Positions 24,300-33,205 of a stretch of DNA of 37,646 bases are shown here, one piece after another. Every line of letters starts with the position of its first letter. Position 1 is the stretch's first letter. The notes under the pieces are model-generated. The model had not been told where the DNA came from. It searched no databases and saw nothing but the letters and a program-made list of their open reading frames with translations. This DNA comes from Streptomyces sp. WM6378 (GTDB lineage Bacteria > Actinomycetota > Actinomycetes > Streptomycetales > Streptomycetaceae): NCBI RefSeq assembly GCF_001279695.1, contig NZ_LGDD01000337.1:1-37646 (forward strand). Reading direction: 5' to 3'. A program made the translations under genes and the position numbers.

Positions 24300-24308
24300 C
24301 TGTCCACA
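24300..24308 (+). promoter_or_regulatory. second DnaA-box-like site, CTGTCCACA
   Basis: Eight of nine bases match TTGTCCACA. It is oriented opposite to the first site and lies 46 nt upstream of the ATG at 24355. Confidence 0.4.
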
Positions 24309-24354
24309 GGGCTTGCGCTCCATGTCCCCTCCGGCTAAGGGAAAGGACGGCCAC

Positions 24355-25599
24355 ATGCCCGCAGACCTCGCCGTCATCGGACTCGGCCAACTGGGCCTGC
24401 CCCTCGCCCAAGCCGCCGTCGCCGCCGGCGTCCAGACCGTCGGCCACGACACGAATCCACGCGCCGTCGCCGAACTCAACGCGGGGCGCACCCCAGCCGA
24501 CGGCTCGCTCACCCCCGCCGACCTGCGCCGGATGCTCGCGGGCGGCTTCCGCGCCGCGACCGACCCCGCCGAACTGGGCCGGGTCCGTACCGCCGTGATC
24601 TGCGCGCCCACCGCCCTCGGCGCCGACCGCACCCTCGACCTCCGCGCGGTCGCCGCGGCCGCCCGCGCGCTGGCCGGGCGGCTGCGGCCGCACACCACCG
24701 TCATCCTGGAGTCGGCCGCGCACCCCGGCACCACCGAGGAGTTCCTGCGCCCGCTCCTCGAAGAGGGCTCGGGCCTGCGGGCCGGACGCGACTTCCATCT
24801 CGCCTACTCGCCGAGCCGCATCGACCCCGGCAACCGCACCCACAGCTTCGCCGCGACCCCGAAGGTCATCGGTGGGCTCACCCCGGCCTGCACGGAGTCC
24901 GCCGCCGCGTTCTACGGCCGCCTCACCGACAAGGTGGTCCGCGCCCGGGGCCTGCGCGAGGCCGAGATGTCCAAGCTCCTCGAAACCAACTTCCGGCACG
25001 TCAACATCGCCCTGGTCAATGAGATGGCCGTGCTGTGCCACGACATGGGCGTCGACTTCTGGGACGTCATCCGCTGCTCGGAGACCAAGCCCTTCGGCTT
25101 CCAGACCTTCCGGCCGGGGCCGGGCGTCGGCGGCCACGGCATCCCGCTCGACCCGGCCCCGCTGCCGTACGCGGGACTGCGCATGGTCGGCCTCGCCCGC
25201 GAGATCAACGCGCACATGCCGGGCTACGTCATCCAGCGCTCCACCACACTCCTGAACGAGCACGGCAAATCGGCCCGCGGCGCCCGCGTGCTCCTGCTGG
25301 GCGTCACCTACAAGCCGGACTCGGCCGACCTGGCGGGCTCCCCCGCCCACGAGATCGCCGGGCGGCTGATGGATCTGGGCGCGCAGATCACGTACCACGA
25401 TCCCCATGTGCCGACCTGGCGCGTCCACGACCAGCCGGTGCCGCGCGCGGACTCGCTCTACGAGGCCGCCGCCCACGCCGATCTGACGGTGCTGCTCCAG
25501 CACCACCGCACGTACGACCTCCAGGGCCTGGCGGTCAAGGCACAGCTGCTTCTGGACACCCGCGGCGCGACCCCGGCGGGGGCCGCGCACCGGCTGTGA
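24355..25599 (+). CDS. UDP-glucose/GDP-mannose dehydrogenase family protein, catalytic residues lost
   Basis: 414 residues from the ATG at 24355 (GGAAAGGA site upstream). All three family domains are present: NAD-binding Rossmann domain with VIGLGQLGLP at 8-17, central helical domain with EMSKLLETNFRHVNIALVNE (Lys207 kept), and C-terminal domain with VLLLGVTYKPD. The family normally oxidises a UDP-sugar twice using a Cys in GGHCIPxDP. Here that position is Gly262 (GVGGHGIPLDP; codon GGC at 25138-25140). The usual YSPERxxPG has Ser154 instead of Glu, and the usual DLRESPA has Ala327 instead of Arg. The loss of three conserved catalytic or binding residues suggests a pseudoenzyme or changed chemistry. 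It is divergent from glpD; no glycosyltransferases are nearby. Confidence 0.85.
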   Translation: MPADLAVIGLGQLGLPLAQAAVAAGVQTVGHDTNPRAVAELNAGRTPADGSLTPADLRRMLAGGFRAATDPAELGRVRTAVICAPTALGADRTLDLRAVAAAARALAGRLRPHTTVILESAAHPGTTEEFLRPLLEEGSGLRAGRDFHLAYSPSRIDPGNRTHSFAATPKVIGGLTPACTESAAAFYGRLTDKVVRARGLREAEMSKLLETNFRHVNIALVNEMAVLCHDMGVDFWDVIRCSETKPFGFQTFRPGPGVGGHGIPLDPAPLPYAGLRMVGLAREINAHMPGYVIQRSTTLLNEHGKSARGARVLLLGVTYKPDSADLAGSPAHEIAGRLMDLGAQITYHDPHVPTWRVHDQPVPRADSLYEAAAHADLTVLLQHHRTYDLQGLAVKAQLLLDTRGATPAGAAHRL

Positions 25600-25630
25600 A
25601 ATGCCTGTGAGTCACGGGCCCCGGGGCTGC

Positions 25631-25636
25631 TAATCT
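25631..25636 (+). promoter_or_regulatory. extended -10 (TGC-TAATCT) for the 25690 membrane protein
   Basis: TAATCT preceded by TGC makes an extended -10. A transcript starting near 25643 would have an untranslated leader of about 45 nt containing the small hairpin at 25652-25670. No clear -35. Confidence 0.35.
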
Positions 25637-25651
25637 GCGGCGTTCGCTTGT

Positions 25652-25670
25652 CGCACAGCCGTGCGTTTTT
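25652..25670 (+). terminator. small hairpin plus T5 between the UDP-sugar dehydrogenase-like gene and the membrane protein gene
   Basis: CGCAC and GTGCG pair around AGCC and are followed by TTTTT, a classical though short intrinsic terminator. It may end the upstream transcript or attenuate the downstream one. The 25690 ATG follows 19 nt later. Confidence 0.45.
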
Positions 25671-25689
25671 GTCCCAGGGGGGACCATCC

Positions 25690-26187
25690 ATGAGTCAGCC
25701 TGTCACGCCACCACCCCAGTCGCCCGAGCCGCAGCCCGACTTCGGCTACCCGGCGGCTCCCGTGACCCCGGCGCCGGTGCGGGGGCCCGGCAACCTGGTG
25801 GGCGGCGCACTCGCCGGGTTCGCCGCAGCCGTCGTCACCGGCCTGGCCTACGGCCTGATCACCGGCGCCATCGAGCGACAGTTCGGGTACGCGGCTTTCG
25901 GCATCGGCTTCGCGGTCGCGCTCGCGGCCTTCAAGGTGGGCGGCCGCAGCTTCTGGCTCTTCGTGATCTCCGCACCCCTGGCAGTGGCCGCCACGTTCTT
26001 CGGCCAGCTCCTCGCGGTGGCGATGATCGAGACCAAGGACACCCCCGAATCGGTCACCGACGTGTTCCTCAGCCACTTCGGGTGGCTGACCGACGCCTGG
26101 GCCCACGACCAGAGCATCCTGCGGTACGCGTTCCTCGCGCTCGCCGTCGTCGGCGCCTGGGCGGGGGCCAGCCGCGCCACCGAGTGA
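25690..26187 (+). CDS. small four-helix membrane protein, function unknown
   Basis: 165 residues from the ATG at 25690, which has a run of six G (GGGGGGA) as a ribosome site 7 nt upstream. The first ~35 residues are Pro-rich and probably cytoplasmic (QPVTPPPQSPEPQPDF). Four hydrophobic segments follow: NLVGGALAGFAAAVVTGLAYGLITGAI, GYAAFGIGFAVALAAFKVGG, FWLFVISAPLAVAATFFGQLLAVAMI and YAFLALAVVGAWAGA. A short soluble stretch (ETKDTPESVTDVFLSHFGWLTDAWAHDQ) lies between the last two. I do not recognise the family. A strong hairpin after the gene makes it a single transcription unit, or the end of one started upstream. Confidence 0.8.
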   Translation: MSQPVTPPPQSPEPQPDFGYPAAPVTPAPVRGPGNLVGGALAGFAAAVVTGLAYGLITGAIERQFGYAAFGIGFAVALAAFKVGGRSFWLFVISAPLAVAATFFGQLLAVAMIETKDTPESVTDVFLSHFGWLTDAWAHDQSILRYAFLALAVVGAWAGASRATE

Positions 26188-26203
26188 CCCACGACGCCAT
26201 GCG

Positions 26204-26243
26204 AGAGGGGCCCGTACCGCTCGTCGCGGTTACGGGCCCCTCT
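26204..26243. terminator. bidirectional hairpin between the membrane protein and guaB3
   Basis: Arms 26204-26216 and 26231-26243 pair perfectly over 13 bp; an inner CCGC/GCGG extends the stem past a one-base bulge. It separates the converging genes ending at 26187 and 26317 and serves both. Confidence 0.85.
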
Positions 26244-26316
26244 TCGTGCGTACGGCACGCCCTTGTGCGGGCGGGACCGCGCGTCACCCCTCTGCGGATG
26301 ACGAGCGGTTCAAACC

Positions 26317-27441
26317 TCAGCGCTTGTGCTGCGCGTCCGCCACCGTGACCTCGACCCGCTGGAACTCCTTGAGCTCGCTGTAGCCGGTCGTCGCCATCGA
26401 GCGGCGCAGGGCGCCGAACAGGTTCATCGAACCGTCCGGGGTGTGCGAGGGACCGGTGAGGATCTCCTCGGTGGTGCCGACGATGCCCAGGTCGACGAGC
26501 TTGCCGCGCGGCACGTCCTCGTGGACGGCCTCCATGCCCCAGTGGTGGCCGCGGCCCGGCGCGTCGGTGGCGCGGGCCAGCGGGGAGCCCATCATCACCG
26601 AGTCGGCGCCACAGGCGACGGCCTTCGGGATGTCGCCGGACCAGCCCACGCCGCCGTCAGCGATGACGTGGACGTACCGGCCGCCGGACTCGTCCATGTA
26701 GTCGCGGCGGGCCGCGGCGACATCGGCGACGGCGGTGGCCATCGGGACCTGGATGCCCAGGACGTTGCGGGTGGTGTGCGCGGCGCCGCCGCCGAAGCCC
26801 ACCAGGACGCCGGCCGCACCGGTGCGCATCAGGTGCAGCGCCGCGGTGTACGTGGCGCAGCCGCCGACGATGACCGGGACGTCCAGCTCGTAGATGAACT
26901 GCTTCAGGTTGAGCGGCTCGGCGGCGCCCGAGACGTGCTCGGCCGAGACGGTGGTGCCGCGGATGACGAAGATGTCGACACCCGCGTCCACGACGGCCTT
27001 GGAGAACTGGGCGGTGCGCTGCGGGGAGAGCGCGGCGGCGGTGACGACACCGGAGTCGCGCACCTCCTTGATGCGCTGCCCGATCAGCTCTTCCTTGATG
27101 GGCGCCGCGTAGATCTCCTGGAGGCGGCGGCTCGCGGTCGCCTCGTCCAGCTCGGCGATCTCGTCGAGCAGCGGCTGCGGGTCCTCGTACCGGGTCCACA
27201 GACCCTCGAGGTTCAGCACGCCGAGGCCGCCGAGCTCACCGATGCGGATCGCCGTCTGCGGCGAGACCACGGAGTCCATGGGGGCGGCCAGGAAGGGCAG
27301 CTCAAAACGGTAGGCGTCGATCTGCCAGGCGATCGAGACCTCCTTCGGGTCCCGGGTACGCCGGCTCGGGACGATGGCGATGTCGTCGAACGCGTACGCC
27401 CTGCGGCCGCGCTTGCCGCGCCCGATCTCGATCTCAGTCAC
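26317..27441 (-). CDS. guaB3: GuaB3 family IMP dehydrogenase-related protein
   Basis: 374 residues from a GTG at 27441. It is an IMPDH/GMP reductase-type TIM barrel without the CBS domain pair of true IMPDH. It starts with the family's TEIEIGRGKRGRRAYAFDDIAIVPSRRTRDPKEVSIAW and ends with RRSMATTGYSELKEFQRVEVTV. The barrel keeps LMRTGAAGVLVGFGGG, RYVHVIADGGVGWSGDIPKAVACGADSVMMGSPLA. The loop that carries the catalytic Cys of IMPDH (GPGSICTTR in the neighbouring guaB) reads GGGAAHTTR, with His222 at that place. From memory the M. tuberculosis homologue Rv3410c also lacks the Cys, so this looks like a family trait. The role is not certain from sequence. It lies directly downstream of guaB, across a terminator. 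Confidence 0.92.
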   Translation of the reverse strand: MTEIEIGRGKRGRRAYAFDDIAIVPSRRTRDPKEVSIAWQIDAYRFELPFLAAPMDSVVSPQTAIRIGELGGLGVLNLEGLWTRYEDPQPLLDEIAELDEATASRRLQEIYAAPIKEELIGQRIKEVRDSGVVTAAALSPQRTAQFSKAVVDAGVDIFVIRGTTVSAEHVSGAAEPLNLKQFIYELDVPVIVGGCATYTAALHLMRTGAAGVLVGFGGGAAHTTRNVLGIQVPMATAVADVAAARRDYMDESGGRYVHVIADGGVGWSGDIPKAVACGADSVMMGSPLARATDAPGRGHHWGMEAVHEDVPRGKLVDLGIVGTTEEILTGPSHTPDGSMNLFGALRRSMATTGYSELKEFQRVEVTVADAQHKR

Positions 27442-27496
27442 GTTGTGTGGGCCTTTCCCTCTACGTCTGCATGCCCCAGTATCCCCGACATACGGG

Positions 27497-27533
27497 CGAG
27501 GGGCGGCCCCGGGAACTCCCGGGCCGCCCCTCG
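27497..27533 (-). terminator. hairpin between guaB and guaB3
   Basis: Arms 27497-27516 and 27517-27533 pair over about 15-16 bp with a single bulged C and a 4-nt loop (AACT). It begins 16 nt after the guaB stop. guaB3 starts about 56 nt further on, so it likely has its own promoter or relies on readthrough. Confidence 0.8.
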
Positions 27534-27548
27534 TCGGATGCTGCGGAC

Positions 27549-29196
<1,648 letters not shown>

Positions 29197-29206
29197 TAGG
29201 AGCCGC

Positions 29207-29881
29207 CTACTGCTCGGCGAGGGCTCGCAGCCTGCTCAGCGCGCGGTGCTGGGCGACCCGGACCGCGCCCGGCGACATGCCGAGCATCTGGCCGGTCTCC
29301 TCGGCGGTGAGGCCGACGGCGACCCGCAGCACCAGGAGTTCGCGCTGGTTCTCGGGGAGGTTGGCGAGGAGCTTCTTGGCCCATTCCGCGTCACTGCTGA
29401 GCAGCGCGCGCTCCTCCGGGCCGAGCGAGTCGTCGGGCCGCTCCGGCATCTCGTCGGACGGCACGGCCGTCGAACCGGGGTGGCGCATCGCCGCCCGCTG
29501 GAGGTCGGCGACCTTGTGCGAGGCGATGGCGAAGACGAAGGCCTCGAAGGGGCGCCCGGTGTCGCGGTAGCGCGGCAGCGCCATCAGGACGGCGACGCAG
29601 ACTTCCTGGGCGAGGTCCTCGACGAAGTGGCGAGCATCACCCGGCAACCGGTTGAGCCGGGTGCGGCAGTAGCGCAGCGCGAGCGGGTGGACATGCGCGA
29701 GCAGATCGTGCGTCGCCTGCTCGTCGCCGTCGACCGCACGGCGAACGAGTGCACCGATGACCCCTTGGGCCGCAGCCTCGTCGTCGCGCATCGATCCATG
29801 GTGCCCCGGCGTCGTCCCCTCCGTGGCACCGCGTCCGTAGTTGTGCACCGAAGCGTTATGAGCGGGTGCGCCGGAACTCAT
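29207..29881 (-). CDS. shbA: RNA polymerase sigma factor ShbA
   Basis: 224 residues from the ATG at 29881, which has a GGGAGGGGGG ribosome site about 8 nt upstream; the frame is also open to 29932, and an internal ATG at 29791 is a further possibility. It is a sigma-70 family factor with region 2 ([59 protein letters not shown]) and region 4 ([50 protein letters not shown]), and no region 1 or 3, like ECF/SigD types. Its position between guaB and bldM identifies it as ShbA, known in Streptomyces as the sigma factor that drives the principal sigma gene hrdB. The mycobacterial SigD occupies the matching place. No anti-sigma gene is adjacent. Confidence 0.9.
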   Translation of the reverse strand: MSSGAPAHNASVHNYGRGATEGTTPGHHGSMRDDEAAAQGVIGALVRRAVDGDEQATHDLLAHVHPLALRYCRTRLNRLPGDARHFVEDLAQEVCVAVLMALPRYRDTGRPFEAFVFAIASHKVADLQRAAMRHPGSTAVPSDEMPERPDDSLGPEERALLSSDAEWAKKLLANLPENQRELLVLRVAVGLTAEETGQMLGMSPGAVRVAQHRALSRLRALAEQ

Positions 29882-30045
29882 CCCCTGCACCCCCCTCCCG
29901 CTCGACCGACCTGTCCCCGAGGAACTCCACACCTACAAGGATGCGGCATCGCGGCGGAAGCATCACCTACTGCTGCCGTTCGCGGGGCGACCGGGCCCGC
30001 CCGCCCGACGGCGGACGGGGCTCCGACCGGCTGTTGCACCTGCCG

Positions 30046-30657
30046 TCAGCGCACCAGGCCCCAGCGGAAACCGAGCGCGACGGCGTGCGCCCGGTCCGAG
30101 GCGCCGAGCTTCTTGAACAGCCGTCGGGCATGCGTCTTGACCGTGTCCTCGGAGAGGAACAGCTCGCGGCCGATCTCGGCGTTGGAGCGGCCGTGGCTCA
30201 TGCCTTCGAGCACCTGGATCTCCCGCGCGGTGAGCGTGGGCGCCGCACCCATTTCGGCCGACCGCAGTCTGCGCGGGGCGAGCCGCCAGGTCGGGTCGGC
30301 GAGCGCCTGGGTGACGGTCGCCCGCAGCTCGGCGCGCGAGGCGTCCTTGTGCAGGTAACCGCGGGCCCCAGCGGCGACCGCGAGCGCGACGCCGTCGAGA
30401 TCCTCGGCGACCGTGAGCATGATGATCCGGGCGCCCGGGTCTGCGGACAGCAGCCGGCGGACGGTCTCCACGCCGCCCAGACCGGGCATGCGTACGTCCA
30501 TCAGAATCAGGTCCGAGCGGTCGGCACCCCAGCGGCGGAGGACTTCCTCGCCGTTGGCCGCCGTCGTCACACGCTCGACGCCGGGCACGGTCGCAACCGC
30601 GCGGCGGAGCGCCTCGCGGGCAAGCGGGGAGTCGTCGCAGACGAGGACTGATGTCAT
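30046..30657 (-). CDS. bldM: developmental response regulator BldM
   Basis: 203 residues from the ATG at 30657 (GGAGG site 8 nt upstream). An N-terminal receiver domain shows the full pocket: Asp8/Asp9, Asp54 (ILMDVRMPG), Thr82 (MLTV) and Lys104 (LHKD). A C-terminal LuxR-type helix-turn-helix follows (LTAREIQVLEGMSHGRSNAEIGRELFLSEDTVKTHARRLFKKLGASDR). There is no cognate histidine kinase gene. In published work BldM is an orphan regulator that works without depending on phosphorylation at Asp54, as homodimer for early and as heterodimer with WhiI for late sporulation genes. The start and the Asp54 position agree with the known protein. A BldN-type promoter lies at 30781-30808. It is divergent from whiD. 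Confidence 0.97.
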   Translation of the reverse strand: MTSVLVCDDSPLAREALRRAVATVPGVERVTTAANGEEVLRRWGADRSDLILMDVRMPGLGGVETVRRLLSADPGARIIMLTVAEDLDGVALAVAAGARGYLHKDASRAELRATVTQALADPTWRLAPRRLRSAEMGAAPTLTAREIQVLEGMSHGRSNAEIGRELFLSEDTVKTHARRLFKKLGASDRAHAVALGFRWGLVR

Positions 30658-30780
30658 GGCCGCCCTCCGCAGCTGATGCGCGTCACCTTGAGCCTCCAGG
30701 CTGGGTACATGTGTCACCTGTGCGATTGACGCCCTCGGACACCTGCCCGAGCGCTTGTTGTTTCAATCGCCTCCGCACTC

Positions 30781-30808
30781 TCAACGACGGTCACTCGAAA
30801 GAGTTACG
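30781..30808 (-). promoter_or_regulatory. sigma-BldN-type promoter for bldM
   Basis: On the minus strand CGTAAC (30808-30803) and CGTTGA (30786-30781) are separated by exactly 16 nt. This is the consensus known for the ECF sigma factor BldN, and bldM is an established BldN target. It lies about 125 nt upstream of the bldM ATG. The rest of the 427-bp bldM-whiD intergenic region (30658-31084) has an AT-richer part at 30885-30985 that should hold the whiD promoters; I could not place them. Confidence 0.85.
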
Positions 30809-31084
30809 GGTCGGACGGGCACGTTCGGCACTCTACGTGAGGAAGCGCGCACACAGGAGAGTGTCGCGAGCCGCCCGCCCAACTTTTGTAGCTATGCCCC
30901 ATTTAGCGGCTTTTCTTCCCTTTTCCCGGTGTCTGCGGCTAGATTCCCAATGAGTCATATTTACATCTACTTACACAGGAGATGTACCTTCGTCGGTACC
31001 TACGTTTCGGATGAGCCCCTGTGCGCACCCGTCCCGTACCGGCCCGCCCATCCGCCTCAGCACGGTTTCAAGGGGACAAGAGCA

Positions 31085-31414
31085 ATGGCAGATTTCTCCC
31101 GCCTTCCCGGACCGAACGCCGATCTGTGGGACTGGCAGCTCCTCGCGGCCTGCCGTGGGGTCGACAGCTCGCTCTTCTTCCACCCGGAAGGCGAGCGCGG
31201 CGCGGCGCGGAGTGCGCGCGAGAGCTCGGCGAAAGAGGTGTGCATGCGCTGCCCGGTGCGTGCACAGTGCGCGGCCCACGCCCTGGCGGTACGAGAGCCC
31301 TACGGCGTGTGGGGCGGGCTCACCGAGGACGAGCGCGAAGAGCTCATGGGCAGGGCGCGCAACCGCCTGGTGACGGCCGCCGCCCCGGCCGGGGGCGGCA
31401 TGGCCCCCTCCTGA
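31085..31414 (+). CDS. whiD: WhiB-like iron-sulfur regulator WhiD
   Basis: 109 residues from the ATG at 31085 (AAGGGGAC ribosome site). The four cysteines at 23, 53, 56 and 62 (CX29CX2CX5C) bind the [4Fe-4S] cluster, and the G(V/I)WGG motif (GVWGGL, 74-79) is present, followed by the basic C-terminal stretch GRARNRL used for DNA binding. It works by binding region 4 of the principal sigma factor; in Streptomyces WhiD is needed for late sporulation. The Cys positions equal those I recall for S. coelicolor WhiD. A longer open frame to 30755 is not supported. Its neighbour across the intergenic region, bldM, is also developmental. Confidence 0.96.
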   Translation: MADFSRLPGPNADLWDWQLLAACRGVDSSLFFHPEGERGAARSARESSAKEVCMRCPVRAQCAAHALAVREPYGVWGGLTEDEREELMGRARNRLVTAAAPAGGGMAPS

Positions 31415-31471
31415 GCGGCCCCGGACCGGACCGGATCAGAAGAAACGTTCCTGCGCGGTTTGGGCCCTCCC

Positions 31472-31498
31472 CGGCCGCAAAGAGGCGACTTGTGGCCG
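31472..31498. terminator. hairpin between converging whiD and lysR-type gene
   Basis: Arms 31472-31480 and 31490-31498 pair over 9 positions (one G-T) around a 9-nt loop, in the 100-nt gap between the two converging genes. Confidence 0.4.
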
Positions 31499-31514
31499 CG
31501 CCCTCTTGTCGCGC

Positions 31515-32408
31515 CTAACCCCGCGCGGCGGCGCGGGTCAGCTGGTCGAGGGTGGCCGCGACGGCCGGGACCTGGGCCAGGTCGGGCAGCGTTAGCGCGA
31601 CGATCTCCCGCTCGACAGCAGGCTCGACGGTGACCGTACGCGCACCCTTGGGCCGTACGGATTCGATCGCGAGCTCCGGCATCACCGCGACGCCGAGACC
31701 CGCGCCCACCAGGCCGATCACCGCCGGATAGTCGTCGGTCGCGAAGTCGATGCGCGGGGTGAACCCGGACTCCTCGCAGACCTCCACCAGTTGGCGCCGG
31801 CAGCGCGGGCAGCCCGCGATCCAGGGCTCGTCCGCCAGGTCCTTGATGGCGACTGTGCCCGTCTCGGCCAGCGCGTGCCCCTCGGGCACCAGGCCGACCA
31901 GGCGGTCGACGAGCAGCGGGCGCACCACCAGGTCGTCCCACTCCGTGGCGTTCGAGCCGTACCGGAAGGCGAGCGCGATGTCGCAGTCGCCCTCGCGGAG
32001 CATCTCCACCGAGCGCGGCGGCTCGGCCTCGACGAGCGAGACCCGGGTGCCCGGGTGGGCTGCGCGCAGGGCGGCGAGCGCGGTCGGCACCAGGGTGGAG
32101 GAGCCGCTCGGGAAGGACACCAGGCGCACCCGGCCGGCCCGCAGCCCGGCGATGGCGGCGACCTCCTCCTCCGCCGCGGTCAGCCCGGCGAGGATGCCGG
32201 CGGCGTGCCGGACCAGGACCTCTCCGGCCTGGGTCAGCCGCATCTCTCGGCCGGTGCGGATCAGGAGCGGGGTGCCCGCGGACGATTCGAGGGCCTTCAT
32301 CTGCTGGCTGACGGCGGGCTGGGTGCAGCCCAGTTCGCGGGCCGCCGCCGAGAAGGAGCCGGTGGCGGCGACGGCGCGCAGGACGCGGAGATGACGGGCC
32401 TCGATCAT
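31515..32408 (-). CDS. LysR-family transcriptional regulator
   Basis: 297 residues, typical length. The N-terminal winged helix-turn-helix (LRVLRAVAATGSFSAAARELGCTQPAVSQQMKALE) is followed by a linker helix and the periplasmic-binding-protein-like effector domain (about 90-290), e.g. VRLVSFPSGSSTLVPTALAALRAAHPGTRVSL. Two Cys (CPRC, near 199-202, GCPRCRRQL) and one further Cys (VCEESG) could sense redox, but this is speculative. No ribosome site precedes the ATG; TATGCT ends 6 nt upstream, so the mRNA is probably leaderless. It is divergent from the MOSC gene with an 80-nt intergenic region, the usual layout for a LysR regulator controlling its neighbour. Confidence 0.93.
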   Translation of the reverse strand: MIEARHLRVLRAVAATGSFSAAARELGCTQPAVSQQMKALESSAGTPLLIRTGREMRLTQAGEVLVRHAAGILAGLTAAEEEVAAIAGLRAGRVRLVSFPSGSSTLVPTALAALRAAHPGTRVSLVEAEPPRSVEMLREGDCDIALAFRYGSNATEWDDLVVRPLLVDRLVGLVPEGHALAETGTVAIKDLADEPWIAGCPRCRRQLVEVCEESGFTPRIDFATDDYPAVIGLVGAGLGVAVMPELAIESVRPKGARTVTVEPAVEREIVALTLPDLAQVPAVAATLDQLTRAAARG

Positions 32409-32414
32409 TCTTTG

Positions 32415-32420
32415 AGCATA
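32415..32420 (-). promoter_or_regulatory. candidate -10 (TATGCT) for leaderless lysR-type mRNA
   Basis: Minus-strand TATGCT, 6 nt, then ATG at 32408. It would share the 80-nt region 32409-32488 with the MOSC promoter at 32477-32482. Confidence 0.45.
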
Positions 32421-32476
32421 AGCGAATCTTGGAGAGCGCGGCGAGAAATCGGTCGCTGCTTTGGGTTTGGCTCGGC

Positions 32477-32482
32477 TAGCGT
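32477..32482 (+). promoter_or_regulatory. candidate -10 (TAGCGT) for leaderless MOSC mRNA
   Basis: TAGCGT at 32477-32482, then TCCCCT, then the ATG at 32489. No Shine-Dalgarno sequence is visible, in line with a leaderless transcript. Confidence 0.45.
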
Positions 32483-32488
32483 TCCCCT

Positions 32489-33157
32489 ATGGAGCTTCTT
32501 TCTGTGAACCTGGGCCGCGCCAAGGCCGCCGACTACACCGACGCCAAGGGTGGCGTCACCGGCATCGACAAGCGGCCGGTGAGCGGTGCGGTCCGCGTCT
32601 TCGCTCCGGGTCCCAAGGGCGTGGGCGCCAGCGGCGTGGAGGGCGACACCGTCTGCGACCTGCGCCACCACGGCGGCGACCACCAGGCGGTCTACGCCTA
32701 CGCCCGCGAGGACCTGGACGTCTGGGCCACGGAGCTCGGCCGCGAGCTGCCGAACGGTTCGTTCGGCGAGAACCTCACGACGTACGGCGTCGATGTGAGC
32801 GGCGCCCGGATCGGCGAGCGCTGGCGGATAGGCCGCGACGTGGTCCTCGAAGTCGCCTCCGGACGCATCCCCTGCCGGACGTTCGGGGGCTGGCTCGATC
32901 AGAAGGGCTGGGTCCGGCGCTTCACACAGGCGGCGGTTCCGGGCGCGTACTTCCGGGTGATCGAACCGGGCGAGATCCGTGGAGGCGACTCGATCGAGGT
33001 GATCGAGCGACCGGATCACGAAGTTTCGGTGGCCTTCTGGTTCCGGGCGTTCACGACCGAGCGGGCGCTGCTGCCGCGCACCCTGGCGGCGGGCGACGCC
33101 CTGGAGCCCGAAGCGGTCGAGACCGTACGGAAGTACCTGGCCAAGCACGGCTCATAG
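32489..33157 (+). CDS. MOSC domain protein, YiiM-like
   Basis: 222 residues. MOSC domains bind molybdenum cofactor or transfer its sulfur; the YiiM group (E. coli YiiM) detoxifies N-hydroxylated base analogues such as 6-hydroxylaminopurine. The sequence shows the family's order: GVEGDTVCDLRHHGGDHQAVYAYAREDLDVWATELGRELPNGSFGENLTT, then the conserved Cys129 in GRIPCRTF, then the GDSIEVIERPDHEVSV segment with a C-terminal three-helix 3-alpha domain (LEPEAVETVRKYL). Probably cytoplasmic. The divergent LysR-type gene is a likely regulator. No ribosome site precedes the ATG. Confidence 0.9.
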   Translation: MELLSVNLGRAKAADYTDAKGGVTGIDKRPVSGAVRVFAPGPKGVGASGVEGDTVCDLRHHGGDHQAVYAYAREDLDVWATELGRELPNGSFGENLTTYGVDVSGARIGERWRIGRDVVLEVASGRIPCRTFGGWLDQKGWVRRFTQAAVPGAYFRVIEPGEIRGGDSIEVIERPDHEVSVAFWFRAFTTERALLPRTLAAGDALEPEAVETVRKYLAKHGS

Positions 33158-33205
33158 GACCGGGCCCGACCCTCTTCCCTCAAGATCTCCACAAACCCCT
33201 CAAAG

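Noticed and set aside
30755..31084. Extended N-terminus for WhiD
   Set aside because: WhiD-type proteins have Cys23 near the N-terminus, and the ATG at 31085 has an AAGGGGAC site; the upstream part is non-coding and AT-richer.
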